From JADCRZ01 sp037718865 (GTDB lineage: Bacteria > Bacteroidota > Bacteroidia > Chitinophagales > Chitinophagaceae), in the NCBI GenBank assembly GCA_037718865.1, contig JBBJMP010000005.1, forward strand, positions 186,001-250,000: a DNA stretch of 64,000 bases, in the 5' to 3' direction. Below, in pieces: positions 1-8,178 of this stretch. The number at the start of each line of letters is the position of its first letter. Position 1 is the stretch's first letter. The notes below the pieces were generated by a model. That model saw only the letters and a program-made list of their open reading frames with translations, was not told where the DNA came from and searched no databases. Both the position numbers and the translations under genes were made by a program.

Positions 1-2
1 AC

Positions 3-491
3 GGCGTTGATAAGGTGATCGCCAGAAGGATAAATACAAATGCCATTGGTTTTAATGTTAACAAGGAACAACAGGAAGCGGCCAAGAAAAACCTGCTGCA
101 ATATGTAAACGCCCAGGATCTTAAAAATTTTGGCCTGATACCGGAACTGCTTGGGCGGTTACCGGTTGTCACTTATTTAAACCCCCTTGATGCTCCTACG
201 TTACGCTCCATTCTCACTGAACCTAAAAATTCATTGGTTAAGCAATATGAGAAATTATTTGAGCTGGAAAATATTAAACTCACCATGGATGAGGAAGTAT
301 TGCATTTTATGGTAGAAAAGGCAATGGAGTACAAACTGGGAGCCAGGGGCTTGCGCTCCATTTGCGAAAGCATTCTGACGGATGCCATGTTTGAAATGCC
401 TTCCGGAAAAGAAAAGTTCATTCACCTGACCCTTGACTACGCTAAGAAAAAATTCGACAAGAGTAAAATGAGTTTGCTGAAAGTTGCCTGA
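3..491 (+). CDS. clpX: ATP-dependent protease ATPase subunit ClpX, C-terminal part
   Basis: This is the 3' part of clpX; the gene begins left of the window and is open from the first bases. ClpX is the hexameric AAA+ unfoldase that feeds substrates to ClpP in the cytoplasm. The visible part opens with VIARRINTNAIGF and continues through the sensor-2 region, where LGARGLRSICE is the GAR-type arginine motif of Clp ATPases, and ends in the small C-terminal alpha domain. The AAA+ Walker motifs and the N-terminal zinc finger lie outside the window. The reading frame is intact to its TGA, and a hairpin terminator follows at 515-543. Confidence 0.93.
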   Translation, partial: GVDKVIARRINTNAIGFNVNKEQQEAAKKNLLQYVNAQDLKNFGLIPELLGRLPVVTYLNPLDAPTLRSILTEPKNSLVKQYEKLFELENIKLTMDEEVLHFMVEKAMEYKLGARGLRSICESILTDAMFEMPSGKEKFIHLTLDYAKKKFDKSKMSLLKVA

Positions 492-514
492 TAGTTACAG
501 GAAAAAAATTAGAT

Positions 515-543
515 AAGCCGCTTCTGATCAAGGCGGCTTTTTA
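515..543 (+). terminator. Rho-independent terminator after clpX
   Basis: A perfect 7-bp stem (AAGCCGC at 515-521, GCGGCTT at 533-539) with an 11-nt loop runs into a T run. It lies 24 nt downstream of the clpX stop and separates clpX from the small gene at 672. Confidence 0.75.
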
Positions 544-671
544 ATTTGGATACCTCTTAGATTTGATATCACCGCAGCTGCATTTATATCCCCTAAACCG
601 GGTATTTTTTGGGTAATTATTGTATTTTGTGCCGCTTGTTGATAACATTTAGTAACCAATAAAATTGCTAC

Positions 672-848
672 ATGCAGGAACTTATAAACCGATTAAAACA
701 ACGCGCCCGCTTAAATGATGAGCAGGCAGTATCTGCTATCGAGGTAATAAAAGACTATACAAAGGAAATATTTCCCATGTTTGCTGATGCTATCGATAAG
801 CTGTTTGATGATGATGCTGCGGATGATAAAGAAGATTTTATGGGATAG
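672..848 (+). CDS. Small acidic helical protein, 58 aa, unknown function
   Basis: An ATG-started frame of 58 codons ends in TAG at 848. The product begins MQELINRLKQRARLNDEQA, is predicted to be almost entirely helical, and ends in an Asp-rich tail (DDDAADDKEDF). The pattern of an amphipathic helix, a DEQA turn, then a helix with FPMFADAIDKLF resembles small uncharacterised helical proteins common in Bacteroidota, but this is a resemblance from memory and not a family assignment. No signal peptide or membrane segment is visible. It sits alone between the clpX terminator and a DUF1579 gene on the same strand. Confidence 0.6.
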   Translation: MQELINRLKQRARLNDEQAVSAIEVIKDYTKEIFPMFADAIDKLFDDDAADDKEDFMG

Positions 849-898
849 CCCGGCGTTCTCACCTTGAGGCATTCTTATTTCTGATCAACTTTATACAC

Positions 899-1390
899 AT
901 GGGTAACGATAAGCTGGAAAAATCATTACATACTGGTGCTCATCAGCAGTTGCATCTACTGGTGGGAGACTGGGAAGGAATTACGCGCACCTGGTTCGAA
1001 CCAAACCAGTTAGCAGATGAATCCCCTATGAAAGGGACCATGAAGGCCGTACTAGATGGGCGATTTATACTTCATGAGTACAGCGGCAGCATAAACAGTG
1101 AACCTTTTGAAGGCCTTGCCATTTATGGTTATCACCTTGGCAGCAGGAGTTTTCAGTCTGCCTGGATAGACAGCTTTCACATGGGAACAGCTATCATGTT
1201 TTCCGAAGCTGCCGGTAATGATAAGAAAATGCGTTTTCTGGGAAGTTATGCGGCAAACGAAGAGCGCTGGGGATGGAGAACGGTAATTGAGGTCGTAAGT
1301 CCGGACGAGCTTGTTATCACTGCTTTTAATATTACACCGGATGGGGCAGAATCCAAGGGTGTTGAGACCCACTATCGACGGGTGAAGTGA
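899..1390 (+). CDS. DUF1579 family protein
   Basis: A 163-aa cytoplasmic protein of the DUF1579 family, whose biochemical role is not established. Family hallmarks are GDWEG at residues 23-27, the segment ADESPMKGT around 39-47, GRFILHEYSG at 54-63, EGLAIYGY at 71-78 and DSFHMGTAIMFSE at 91-103. These form a small beta-barrel-like fold. Length is normal for the family and no signal peptide is present. It is 50 nt downstream of the 58-aa gene and could share its transcript. The convergent acyl-CoA dehydrogenase gene ends 70 nt further on. Confidence 0.85.
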   Translation: MGNDKLEKSLHTGAHQQLHLLVGDWEGITRTWFEPNQLADESPMKGTMKAVLDGRFILHEYSGSINSEPFEGLAIYGYHLGSRSFQSAWIDSFHMGTAIMFSEAAGNDKKMRFLGSYAANEERWGWRTVIEVVSPDELVITAFNITPDGAESKGVETHYRRVK

Positions 1391-1460
1391 AGTCGGATGT
1401 CACCGCCCTAAAAAAGCCCGGGCTAAATGGCCCAGGCGTATAACAAGCAATCGGGAGAGA

Positions 1461-2603
1461 CTAATTTTTAACTGCTTCCCTGGCAATCACCATTTTTTGC
1501 ACTTCCGAAGTTCCTTCCCCTATAGTACATAATTTACTATCCCGGAAGAATTTTTCAACAGGAAAATCTTTTGTATAACCATAACCGCCAAAAATCTGAA
1601 TTGCTTCCGTGGCCGCTTTTACGGCTACTTCACTAGCAAAATACTTTGCCATTGCAGCATGCTTGGTCATTTGCTCGCCGCGGTTTTTGAGATCAGCCGC
1701 CTGCATAGTCAATAATTCAGCAGCTGTTATTTCCGTTGCCATGTCTGCCAATTTAAAAGATATACCCTGGAAATTAGAAATGGGCTGATCAAATTGATGT
1801 CTTTCTTTTGAATACTGAAGCGCCGCTTCGAAAGCTCCTTTGGCAATACCGAGGCTTAAGGCAGCAATGGAGATCCTACCGCCGTCCAGTACCTTCATGG
1901 ATTGTTTAAACCCCGCGCCCACATCCCCAAGGCGATTAACATCGGGTACCTGGCAATGATTAAATATCATTTCTGATGTTTCGCTGGCCCGCATACCCAA
2001 CTTGTTCTCCTTTTTGCCCGCGCTAAAACCGGGTGTTCCTCTTTCAACCACGAAGGCCGTCGCATTATCTTTGGTACGTGGTGGGCCTGTCCGGCAAACT
2101 ACAACTGCTACGTCGCTGCTGTTTCCATGGGTTATCCAGCACTTGCTGCCTTCTATGATCCAATTATTACCTTCCTTTACTGCCACGCATTTCATATTTC
2201 CGGCATCACTGCCAGTATTTGGCTCAGTTAGCCCCCAGGCACCAAGCCATTCAGCATCTGCCAGTTTTGGCAAGTATTTTTGTTTCTGTTCTTCATCACC
2301 AAAAGCCAGAATATGGCCAGTACAGAGCGAATTATGGGCAGCTACGCTTAAACCTATCGATCCGCAAATTTTACTAATTTCCTGAATAACCGTTACATAC
2401 TCAAAATAACCAAGCCCCGCACCTCCATATTTTTCCGGGACCAGAACGCCCATCAATCCCAATTTTCCTAATTCTTTAAAGACCTGAAGAGGGAATTCCT
2501 GGCTTTCATCCCATTTCATTACATAAGGTTTTATATAATGAAGGGCAAAATCTCTTGTGATTTGTTGTACCTGTTGCGTAAGTTCCGACGTTTCAAAATT
2601 CAT
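1461..2603 (-). CDS. Acyl-CoA dehydrogenase, short/medium-chain type
   Basis: An FAD-dependent acyl-CoA dehydrogenase (about 380 aa) catalysing the alpha,beta-desaturation of acyl-CoA in fatty acid or branched-chain amino acid breakdown, passing electrons to ETF. Domain order is normal: N-terminal helical domain, middle beta domain (LTEPNTGSDAGNM), and C-terminal helical domain. The catalytic base is the Glu in IGEGTSEVQ, 17 residues from the C-terminus, the position used by butyryl/short-chain enzymes. The start at 2603 (MNFETSEL) fits the family; an ATG four codons upstream (2615) is in frame. A 16-bp palindrome at 2670-2685 lies upstream. Substrate chain length cannot be read from sequence alone. 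Confidence 0.92.
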   Translation of the reverse strand: MNFETSELTQQVQQITRDFALHYIKPYVMKWDESQEFPLQVFKELGKLGLMGVLVPEKYGGAGLGYFEYVTVIQEISKICGSIGLSVAAHNSLCTGHILAFGDEEQKQKYLPKLADAEWLGAWGLTEPNTGSDAGNMKCVAVKEGNNWIIEGSKCWITHGNSSDVAVVVCRTGPPRTKDNATAFVVERGTPGFSAGKKENKLGMRASETSEMIFNHCQVPDVNRLGDVGAGFKQSMKVLDGGRISIAALSLGIAKGAFEAALQYSKERHQFDQPISNFQGISFKLADMATEITAAELLTMQAADLKNRGEQMTKHAAMAKYFASEVAVKAATEAIQIFGGYGYTKDFPVEKFFRDSKLCTIGEGTSEVQKMVIAREAVKN

Positions 2604-2669
2604 TGTAAGAAGCACTCATTATTTAGCTGTTCGAATAATGATGCAAGTTAATTAACATTTCTATTAGAT

Positions 2670-2685
2670 ACTAACACTTGTTAGT
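2670..2685. promoter_or_regulatory. Palindromic operator candidate upstream of acyl-CoA dehydrogenase gene
   Basis: ACTAACA-CT-TGTTAGT is a perfect 7-bp inverted repeat with a 2-bp centre, 67 bp upstream of the acyl-CoA dehydrogenase start. Size and symmetry fit a dimeric TetR-type repressor site, a common regulator class for this enzyme family. No such regulator is encoded in the window, so the link is inference. Confidence 0.45.
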
Positions 2686-2769
2686 TAAAAGGTAAAAAAT
2701 TTGCTGTCCTGTGAACTGAATGTTAAAGTCATCACACTGGCGTAAGTGTGCAGCCTGGCCTTGTGAGGT

Positions 2770-2822
2770 GGCGTACTCGTGCCTTTTGCTTACGGCAACC
2801 TATATGCCGGCACGAGAACGCC
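2770..2822. repeat. Cruciform-forming intergenic inverted repeat
   Basis: Arms GGCGT-a-CTCGTGCC (2770-2783 region) and GGCACGAG-a-ACGCC (2809-2822 region) pair over 13 bp with one A/A mismatch; the 25-nt loop holds a smaller TTGC/GCAA stem. It lies between two leftward genes and has no U tract on either strand, so it looks more like a dispersed palindromic element than a terminator. Confidence 0.5.
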
Positions 2823-2877
2823 TGGCACATTCCAGCACGGCATTCCCGCCAAAATCTGGTGGTGCATCTGTATTTAC

Positions 2878-3846
2878 TCAATTAACCGTGAAATAGGGTA
2901 ATAGCTTAGTTTGTAAATCTTTCGTAATAATCCCTATTGCCCCAATGTCTTCAACACGATTAAAATTACCATGCTGCATCCGGTACTGCATGATTGCATT
3001 CGCGATGTTCCACCTGATGTAAGGATGTGACTTTAAGATTTCCACATCAGCTGTATTAATGTTTATTTTTTGAAGCCCTTCCACAGAAACCTGAAGACGG
3101 AATTTGATACGTTGAAACGTTGAATCGGGCAGCCCATATATTTCCTTCAATTGATCTACTTCATAAAACCCGCCTAATCTTCCCCTGAAAAGAACTATTC
3201 GCGCAGCGAGTTTAGATCCTATTCCCGGCAAGGCGATGAGTGCAGTTGTATCCGTTGCGTTTAAGTCAATGATTTCTTTTGAAAATACCGTCTGTATATA
3301 ATCCGGGCGTGATGGAGTATATGCCGGTTGCTTATATTGCTTACGTTGATCTGTAAACGCAGGCTCCGCGGTTAGGCGTATATAAGGCATTAAACGCTTC
3401 GCTAATTCCGGATGCAGGCCATATATCTTCGAAATGTCTCCCTTTTGCCGGAATTTTCCTCCCTTAGAAACATAATTATAAATAGTTTTAATTGTTTTAT
3501 CCGGCACACCTAACTTCTGCCATCCGGCAGCAGATAAGGTGTTTGGATCAAAATAGAACATCTCTCGTTTAACATATGCCTTTCCATGAATACTTTCCTG
3601 CTTATGATCAAACGACAGATCAGCATCTGCCTGAAGGTTTTGATTATGTGAAGTATCAGCTTCATTATGTGACCGGGTTAATTCCTTTTGAACATTTCTA
3701 AGCGCTGCTATATCCATCACCGGCTTTCTTTGTGGAATAAGGTAGGGCAGCAGAAAGATGACAAAGATTAGCGCCATCAGCACGATGATGGCTAAACGCT
3801 CTTTTTTTGTAAATGAAAAATAGTCTTTTACTATTTGTTTGTACAT
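2878..3846 (-). CDS. Membrane-anchored helix-hairpin-helix protein (ComEA-like repeats)
   Basis: A 322-aa protein with a short cytoplasmic N-terminus, one membrane segment at about residues 19-37 (LAIIVLMALIFVIFLLPYL), a charged linker, and then three helix-hairpin-helix units related to the ComEA C-terminal DNA-binding domain. The clearest unit is LNATDTTALIALPGIGSKL followed by AARIVLFRGRLGGF; another is ININTADVEILKSHPYI. Such repeats bind DNA without sequence specificity. Competence-related DNA handling is possible, but many Bacteroidota carry these anchored proteins without a defined role. The next gene upstream on the same strand ends 92 nt away. Confidence 0.82.
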   Translation of the reverse strand: MYKQIVKDYFSFTKKERLAIIVLMALIFVIFLLPYLIPQRKPVMDIAALRNVQKELTRSHNEADTSHNQNLQADADLSFDHKQESIHGKAYVKREMFYFDPNTLSAAGWQKLGVPDKTIKTIYNYVSKGGKFRQKGDISKIYGLHPELAKRLMPYIRLTAEPAFTDQRKQYKQPAYTPSRPDYIQTVFSKEIIDLNATDTTALIALPGIGSKLAARIVLFRGRLGGFYEVDQLKEIYGLPDSTFQRIKFRLQVSVEGLQKININTADVEILKSHPYIRWNIANAIMQYRMQHGNFNRVEDIGAIGIITKDLQTKLLPYFTVN

Positions 3847-3938
3847 AACAGAAATATTATGCTAATCTAAGCCTACGATGACAGCATAAACACCGTGATT
3901 TACTCAATTAATAATGGGAATAAAACGGTTTCAGATAA

Positions 3939-4712
3939 TCAAATGAACAGCCGGAGGCCATCATGGGCAAGATCGATTCCTTCGGGTAGTTCGCCGTTAA
4001 CGTCTTCGTGTTTGCCTAACTGGTGACTGATATGTGTAAAATAGGCCTGGGGAACCTGCACTTCTTTTGCAAGATCTACAGCTTCCTGCAGATTAAAGTG
4101 TGAGATGTGGGCATTCTTGCGCAGTGCGTTAACTACCAGTACTTCAGAGCCTTTTATTTTATTTTTTTCGTCCGCCTCGATCCGGTTTGCGTCTGTGATA
4201 TACGTAAAACTTCCAAACCGGAAACCCAATACGGGCATTTTTAAATGCCAGGTAGCCACCGGCACAATGGGAATATCCCCTACCTGGAACGCATTCATGA
4301 GGATGGTATTGAGGTTAATTTCCGGCAGCCCGGGATATTTTTTGTCGGAGAACGCATAAGAAAATTCTCTTTTCAATGCCTCCTGTGTCAGGACATTGGC
4401 CCATACTTCCATAGGTTTGTGTGAAAAGAAATTATAGGCCCTTACATCATCAAGTCCCGCAACATGATCTTTATGCGGATGTGTGAATAGAATGGCATCC
4501 AGTCTTTTTACACCCGCACGAAGCATCTGGTATCGGAAATCGGGGCCGGCGTCGACTACCAGTGTTGTATTATTCGATTGTACAAGTATACTTGACCGTA
4601 ACCGATTATCTTTTTTATCGGAAGAGAGACATACTTCACAGCTGCAACCTATCATAGGAACCCCACTGCTCGTGCCGGTACCAAGAAATGTTATTGTAAG
4701 AGAAGGATATGC
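3939..4712 (-). CDS. Metallo-beta-lactamase-fold hydrolase, PhnP-like
   Basis: A soluble MBL-fold metallohydrolase close to the PhnP/phosphoribosyl cyclic phosphodiesterase group. It starts with FLGTGTSSGVPMIGC, has two CxxC-like cysteines (CSCEVC) as in PhnP-type zinc sites, and the metal motif THPHKDHVAG (HxHxDH). Later metal ligands are D in YITDANR and H in THISHQLG. I chose the GTG start at 4712 because family similarity begins there. An upstream ATG at 4793 would add 27 Pro/Gly/Ser-rich residues and overlap the preceding gene by 20 bp. Substrate unknown. Confidence 0.82.
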   Translation of the reverse strand, partial: AYPSLTITFLGTGTSSGVPMIGCSCEVCLSSDKKDNRLRSSILVQSNNTTLVVDAGPDFRYQMLRAGVKRLDAILFTHPHKDHVAGLDDVRAYNFFSHKPMEVWANVLTQEALKREFSYAFSDKKYPGLPEINLNTILMNAFQVGDIPIVPVATWHLKMPVLGFRFGSFTYITDANRIEADEKNKIKGSEVLVVNALRKNAHISHFNLQEAVDLAKEVQVPQAYFTHISHQLGKHEDVNGELPEGIDLAHDGLRLFI

Positions 4713-4773
4713 CACTCTTCGAAGATAATTTTTTTCCGGGTCTGAGTGGCCGCCCGGAGTGGTGTGACTGGAA

Positions 4774-5049
4774 TTATTTCCCGGCGGTCTCATATCGCTG
4801 GATCACCTCTGCATAATTTTTTTGGGTTTCCGGTGTAAGCGCTTCAGGAATTATAGTCAGCTGAGGGATCAGATCGATCAGCGTATGGATCCGTCCCTCA
4901 ACCTGGAGAAACTTATTCAGCACCACCACTTTCCGTTCTTCGAGAATACAGAAGCCGCTCTGAAACGTTCCTCTTTCATAACGGATAACATATTCGGATT
5001 CTTCCAGTATTTTTTCGAGTTTATTCAGTGTGGCGGGTGTATATCTCAT
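4774..5049 (-). CDS. Conserved hypothetical protein, 91 aa
   Basis: A small soluble protein (MRYTPATLNKLEKILEESEY) with an N-terminal helix, a beta-rich middle containing SGFCILEERKVVVLNKFL, and a C-terminal helix. No named domain is recognised. It probably shares a transcript with the MBL-fold hydrolase downstream, and a TAnnTTTG promoter match lies about 70 nt upstream (5118-5125). The gene is intact and hydrophilic with no export signal. Confidence 0.72.
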   Translation of the reverse strand: MRYTPATLNKLEKILEESEYVIRYERGTFQSGFCILEERKVVVLNKFLQVEGRIHTLIDLIPQLTIIPEALTPETQKNYAEVIQRYETAGK

Positions 5050-5117
5050 GATTATCGTAAATGGTCAATAGTGGTTAAGTAAACAACAAGATTCAATCCG
5101 GGTTTACTTTTACAAGT

Positions 5118-5125
5118 CAAAATTA
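5118..5125 (-). promoter_or_regulatory. Bacteroidota -7 promoter element (TAATTTTG)
   Basis: On the minus strand TAATTTTG matches the Bacteroidota sigma-70 -7 consensus TAnnTTTG. Transcription would start near 5111, giving a leader of about 60 nt for the 91-aa gene and the MBL-fold hydrolase. Confidence 0.5.
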
Positions 5126-5188
5126 GTCGTTCATTAACCGATAATCATTATACTTTTCCACAGGATGTAAATAACTTGTTTCTCTCAA

Positions 5189-6745
5189 CTATTTGCTTGT
5201 CATTTTAACCACGGGAACAATCATTTCTTCGAGGCTAACGCCACCGTGTTGAAAGGTGTTACGATAATAATTCACGTAATAATTATAATTGTTCGGATAA
5301 CAGAGAAAACCGTCTTCTTTTGCAAAGATGTAAGATGAGTTAAGGGTAGGCACAGGCAACCCGGCCTCTTTGGGGTCTCTGAAAGCCAGAACATCCTTGG
5401 CATCGTAATTCAGGTTCCTGCCATGTTTGTAGCGGAGGTTAGTTGTCGTCTGCTTATCACCAATCACTTTACAGGGTGTATTTACACGAACACTGCCATG
5501 ATCGGTTGCAAGTACCAGGTTTATCTTTTTATCAGCGATTTTTTTTAAGGCCTGGTGAAGTGGCGAATGTTCGAACCAGCTTGTCGTGATGCTTCGGTAA
5601 CTTATTTCATCGCTCGCCAGTTCTTTCAAAACCTCCATTTCCGTACGGGCGTGGCTGAGCATATCAACGAAATTATAAACGATGATATTCAAATCATTTT
5701 CCAACAGGTTATGAATATTATTCAACAGATTCTGACCATCGCTATGGTTAAGCACCTTGGTATATGAAAATCGCGTTTTATCCATTTTCAGCCGTTTGAG
5801 CTGTGCACGAAACAGGTCTTCCTCGTACAGGTTTTTGCCCCCTTCTTCATCATCGTTCTTCCACTGCACCGAAAACTGCTTTTCAATATCAAGTGGCAAC
5901 AGGCCTGCGAAAATGGCATTTCGGCAATATTGCGTTGCTGTAGGTAAAATACTGTAGAAGGTATCTTCCTCAAGGATGCGAAAGCTTTCGGAAAATATGG
6001 GTTGTATGGCTTTCCACTGATCGAAGCGCAGGTTGTCTATTAGAATAAAAAATGTGGGGATGCCCTTTTCCATATTAGGAAATACCTTATGCTTCATCAG
6101 GGAATGCGACATTACGGGCGCATTAAGCGATTTAGGATTCACCCACGATAAATAATTTCTCGACACGAATTTGAAGTATTCTGTATTGGCTTCCTGTTTT
6201 TGCGCCTGGAAAACTTCCATCATTTCGGGACTATCGCTTTTACCCATTTCAAGTTCCCAGAATACCAGCTTCCGGTAAATCTCCATCCATTCATTATAAT
6301 CCGGATTGCTGTTTAATGCCATGAATAAATTCCTGAATTGCTGCTGATATGCAGATGTAGTTTTCTCAGCCACCAGTCTCTTGTTATCCAGGATCTTTTT
6401 TAGCGACAGCAATACCTGGTTAGGATTTACCGGTTTTATCAGGTAATCGCTGATTTGGCTGCCTATGGCATCATTCATGAGGTTTTCCGTTTCATTCTTC
6501 GTTATCAGAACGATAGGGATCTGGGAACTGACTTCTTTGATTTTTGCCAGTGTTTCCAACCCGGTGATGCCCGGCATGGTTTCATCAAGCAAAACCACAT
6601 CAACCGCATGCTCCTTTACATAATCTATCGCATCGAAGCCATTCGTAAGTGTATGAACATGGTATCCTTTGTTTTCCAAAAATAATTTTTGTGATTGTAA
6701 ACTTTCAATTTCATCATCGACCCATAATATTTTGGCTGGAGACAT
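5189..6745 (-). CDS. porX: PorX: response regulator with PglZ phosphatase domain
   Basis: A 518-aa PorX orthologue, the response regulator that with PorY controls type IX secretion genes in Bacteroidota. The N-terminal receiver domain (residues 1-120) has the acid pair D10-D11, the phospho-acceptor D54 (VLLDETMPG), T82 and K104. A helical linker leads to the C-terminal PglZ/alkaline-phosphatase-like domain with ILIDNLRFDQW (235-244), PTATQYCRNAIFAG (about 268-281; T271 is at the nucleophile position described for the Porphyromonas protein) and ATDHGSVR as a metal site. Length is the family norm. It is not a BREX PglZ. A candidate promoter is at 6818-6825. Confidence 0.93.
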   Translation of the reverse strand: MSPAKILWVDDEIESLQSQKLFLENKGYHVHTLTNGFDAIDYVKEHAVDVVLLDETMPGITGLETLAKIKEVSSQIPIVLITKNETENLMNDAIGSQISDYLIKPVNPNQVLLSLKKILDNKRLVAEKTTSAYQQQFRNLFMALNSNPDYNEWMEIYRKLVFWELEMGKSDSPEMMEVFQAQKQEANTEYFKFVSRNYLSWVNPKSLNAPVMSHSLMKHKVFPNMEKGIPTFFILIDNLRFDQWKAIQPIFSESFRILEEDTFYSILPTATQYCRNAIFAGLLPLDIEKQFSVQWKNDDEEGGKNLYEEDLFRAQLKRLKMDKTRFSYTKVLNHSDGQNLLNNIHNLLENDLNIIVYNFVDMLSHARTEMEVLKELASDEISYRSITTSWFEHSPLHQALKKIADKKINLVLATDHGSVRVNTPCKVIGDKQTTTNLRYKHGRNLNYDAKDVLAFRDPKEAGLPVPTLNSSYIFAKEDGFLCYPNNYNYYVNYYRNTFQHGGVSLEEMIVPVVKMTSK

Positions 6746-6817
6746 TAATGTTTTTTGATTTAATGTAAATAAAAGATATCTGCAAAGTTCTTTTCACAAT
6801 ATAACCCCTGAAGCTAA

Positions 6818-6825
6818 CAAATGTA
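6818..6825 (-). promoter_or_regulatory. Bacteroidota -7 promoter element for porX (TACATTTG)
   Basis: TACATTTG on the minus strand matches TAnnTTTG; the start would fall near 6811, 66 nt upstream of porX. It is 20 bp from the divergent rightward element at 6846. Confidence 0.5.
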
Positions 6826-6845
6826 ATTTATACCAATGGCATTTG

Positions 6846-6853
6846 TAGATTTG
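6846..6853 (+). promoter_or_regulatory. Bacteroidota -7 promoter element for the HD-domain gene (TAGATTTG)
   Basis: TAGATTTG matches TAnnTTTG. Transcription would begin near 6860, downstream of the ATG at 6836, which supports the ATG at 6893 as the true start of the HD gene. Confidence 0.5.
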
Positions 6854-6892
6854 CAGGTTTTACTCACCTCTTTTAACAAACCTGAAACACTA

Positions 6893-8107
6893 ATGCCTTC
6901 TTCCGTCAGAAAGATCATTAACGACCCGGTTCATGGATTCATTACCATTGATAATGCCCTGATCTACTCGATAGTATCGCACCCATGGTACCAACGCCTG
7001 CGTAACATTCACCAAATGGCTTTGGCCCATCTTGTTTATCCCGGGGCTGTTCATAGCCGGCTGCTTCATTCATTGGGAGCTTATCACTTAATGAAAAATG
7101 CCCTTCAGGAACTAAAAAATAAGGGCGTTACTATCACTGCCGAAGAGGAAGAAGCGGCAAATATTGCCATTTTGCTTCATGATGCAGGGCACGGCCCTTT
7201 TTCGCATGCCCTTGAAAATATACTGATCACCGGTATCCGCCACGAAACCATTTCGCTGCTTATTATGCAGGAAATGAACCGTCAGCTAAATGGCCGTTTG
7301 GAAATGGCTATTGCTATTTTCACCGATAACTACCCTAAACCATTCCTGCACCAGCTTGTTTCCGGACAACTCGATGTTGACCGGATGGACTATCTTACCC
7401 GTGACAGTTTTTTTACAGGTGTTTCGGAAGGCGTTATCGGTTATGATCGCATTTTAAAAATGCTGGCCGTCTGTAAGGGTCAGTTAATGATTGAAGAAAA
7501 AGGCATTTATTCTATTGAAAAATTTCTCGTGTCAAGAAGGCTGATGTACTGGCAGGTTTATTTACATAAAACGGTATTAAGCTCGGAAAAGATGCTCATA
7601 AAAATTATTCAGCGTTCAAGGGACCTTATTGCGGGAGGTTTACAGGCACATGCCGCTTCGCCGAACCTTGACCTTTTCTTACAACGCAAAGAATCAGGCG
7701 ACCTGGGCAGGCAACTTGACCAGTTTTGCCTGCTAGACGATTACGACGTGCTCAGCACCATCAAAAACTGGATGTTCCATGATGATAAGATCCTTTCCAC
7801 TCTTTGCCGTGCCCTGATTGAACGACGCCTGTTTAAAGTTAAATTACAGGCAAAAGCATTTGACGCAGAGCAGGTTCAAACAGTCAGGAACAGGGTTTGT
7901 GATAGTTTGAACATTAATGAAGCAGAAGCCAGATATTTTGTTCTTGAAGGCCAGGCTGTCAATACAACATACGACCCTGGTGATGAACGCATCAACATCC
8001 TGTTTAAAGATGGCAGCATAAAAGACATCTCGGAAGTAGACAACGCCCTCATACATCACAATTTGTCCAGCCCTGTGAAAAAAAATTATATTTGTTATTA
8101 CAATTAG
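6893..8107 (+). CDS. HD-domain metal-dependent phosphohydrolase
   Basis: A 404-aa HD-superfamily protein of the dGTPase/SAMHD1-like branch, probably a cytoplasmic phosphohydrolase acting on nucleotides. Starting at 6893 it reads MPSSVRKIINDPVHGF, the usual opening of this group. Metal-binding residues are H54 (HSRLLHSLG), H96-D97 (LLHDAGHGPFSH) and the later D in LDVDRMDYLTRD. An earlier in-frame ATG at 6836 adds 19 residues but lies upstream of the predicted transcription start. It is divergent from porX and upstream of lpxD on the same strand. Substrate unproven. Confidence 0.88.
   Translation: MPSSVRKIINDPVHGFITIDNALIYSIVSHPWYQRLRNIHQMALAHLVYPGAVHSRLLHSLGAYHLMKNALQELKNKGVTITAEEEEAANIAILLHDAGHGPFSHALENILITGIRHETISLLIMQEMNRQLNGRLEMAIAIFTDNYPKPFLHQLVSGQLDVDRMDYLTRDSFFTGVSEGVIGYDRILKMLAVCKGQLMIEEKGIYSIEKFLVSRRLMYWQVYLHKTVLSSEKMLIKIIQRSRDLIAGGLQAHAASPNLDLFLQRKESGDLGRQLDQFCLLDDYDVLSTIKNWMFHDDKILSTLCRALIERRLFKVKLQAKAFDAEQVQTVRNRVCDSLNINEAEARYFVLEGQAVNTTYDPGDERINILFKDGSIKDISEVDNALIHHNLSSPVKKNYICYYN
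8087..8094 (+). promoter_or_regulatory. Bacteroidota -7 promoter element ahead of lpxD (TATATTTG)
   Basis: TATATTTG matches TAnnTTTG inside the last codons of the HD gene. Transcription near 8100 would give lpxD a leader of about 80 nt that carries the repeat at 8107-8164. Confidence 0.4.
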
Positions 8108-8164
8108 CTATTAGCTTCAAGAATCAGCCATTAACATTTATTCGCTGATAGCTTAAGCTACCAG
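8107..8164. repeat. Iterated-word inverted repeat (TTAGCTA words)
   Basis: The word TTAGCTA/TTAGCTT is repeated at 8104-8117, and a partly complementary arm AAGCTACCAGC ends at 8164; arms pair at 9 of 11 positions. It occupies most of the HD-lpxD spacer. Confidence 0.4.
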
Positions 8165-8178
8165 CAAAGCTCAACATT

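Noticed and set aside
5189..6745. PglZ domain as part of a phage-defence (BREX/Pgl) system
   Set aside because: The domain is fused to a receiver domain with intact D54, which is the PorX architecture. No BREX genes adjoin.
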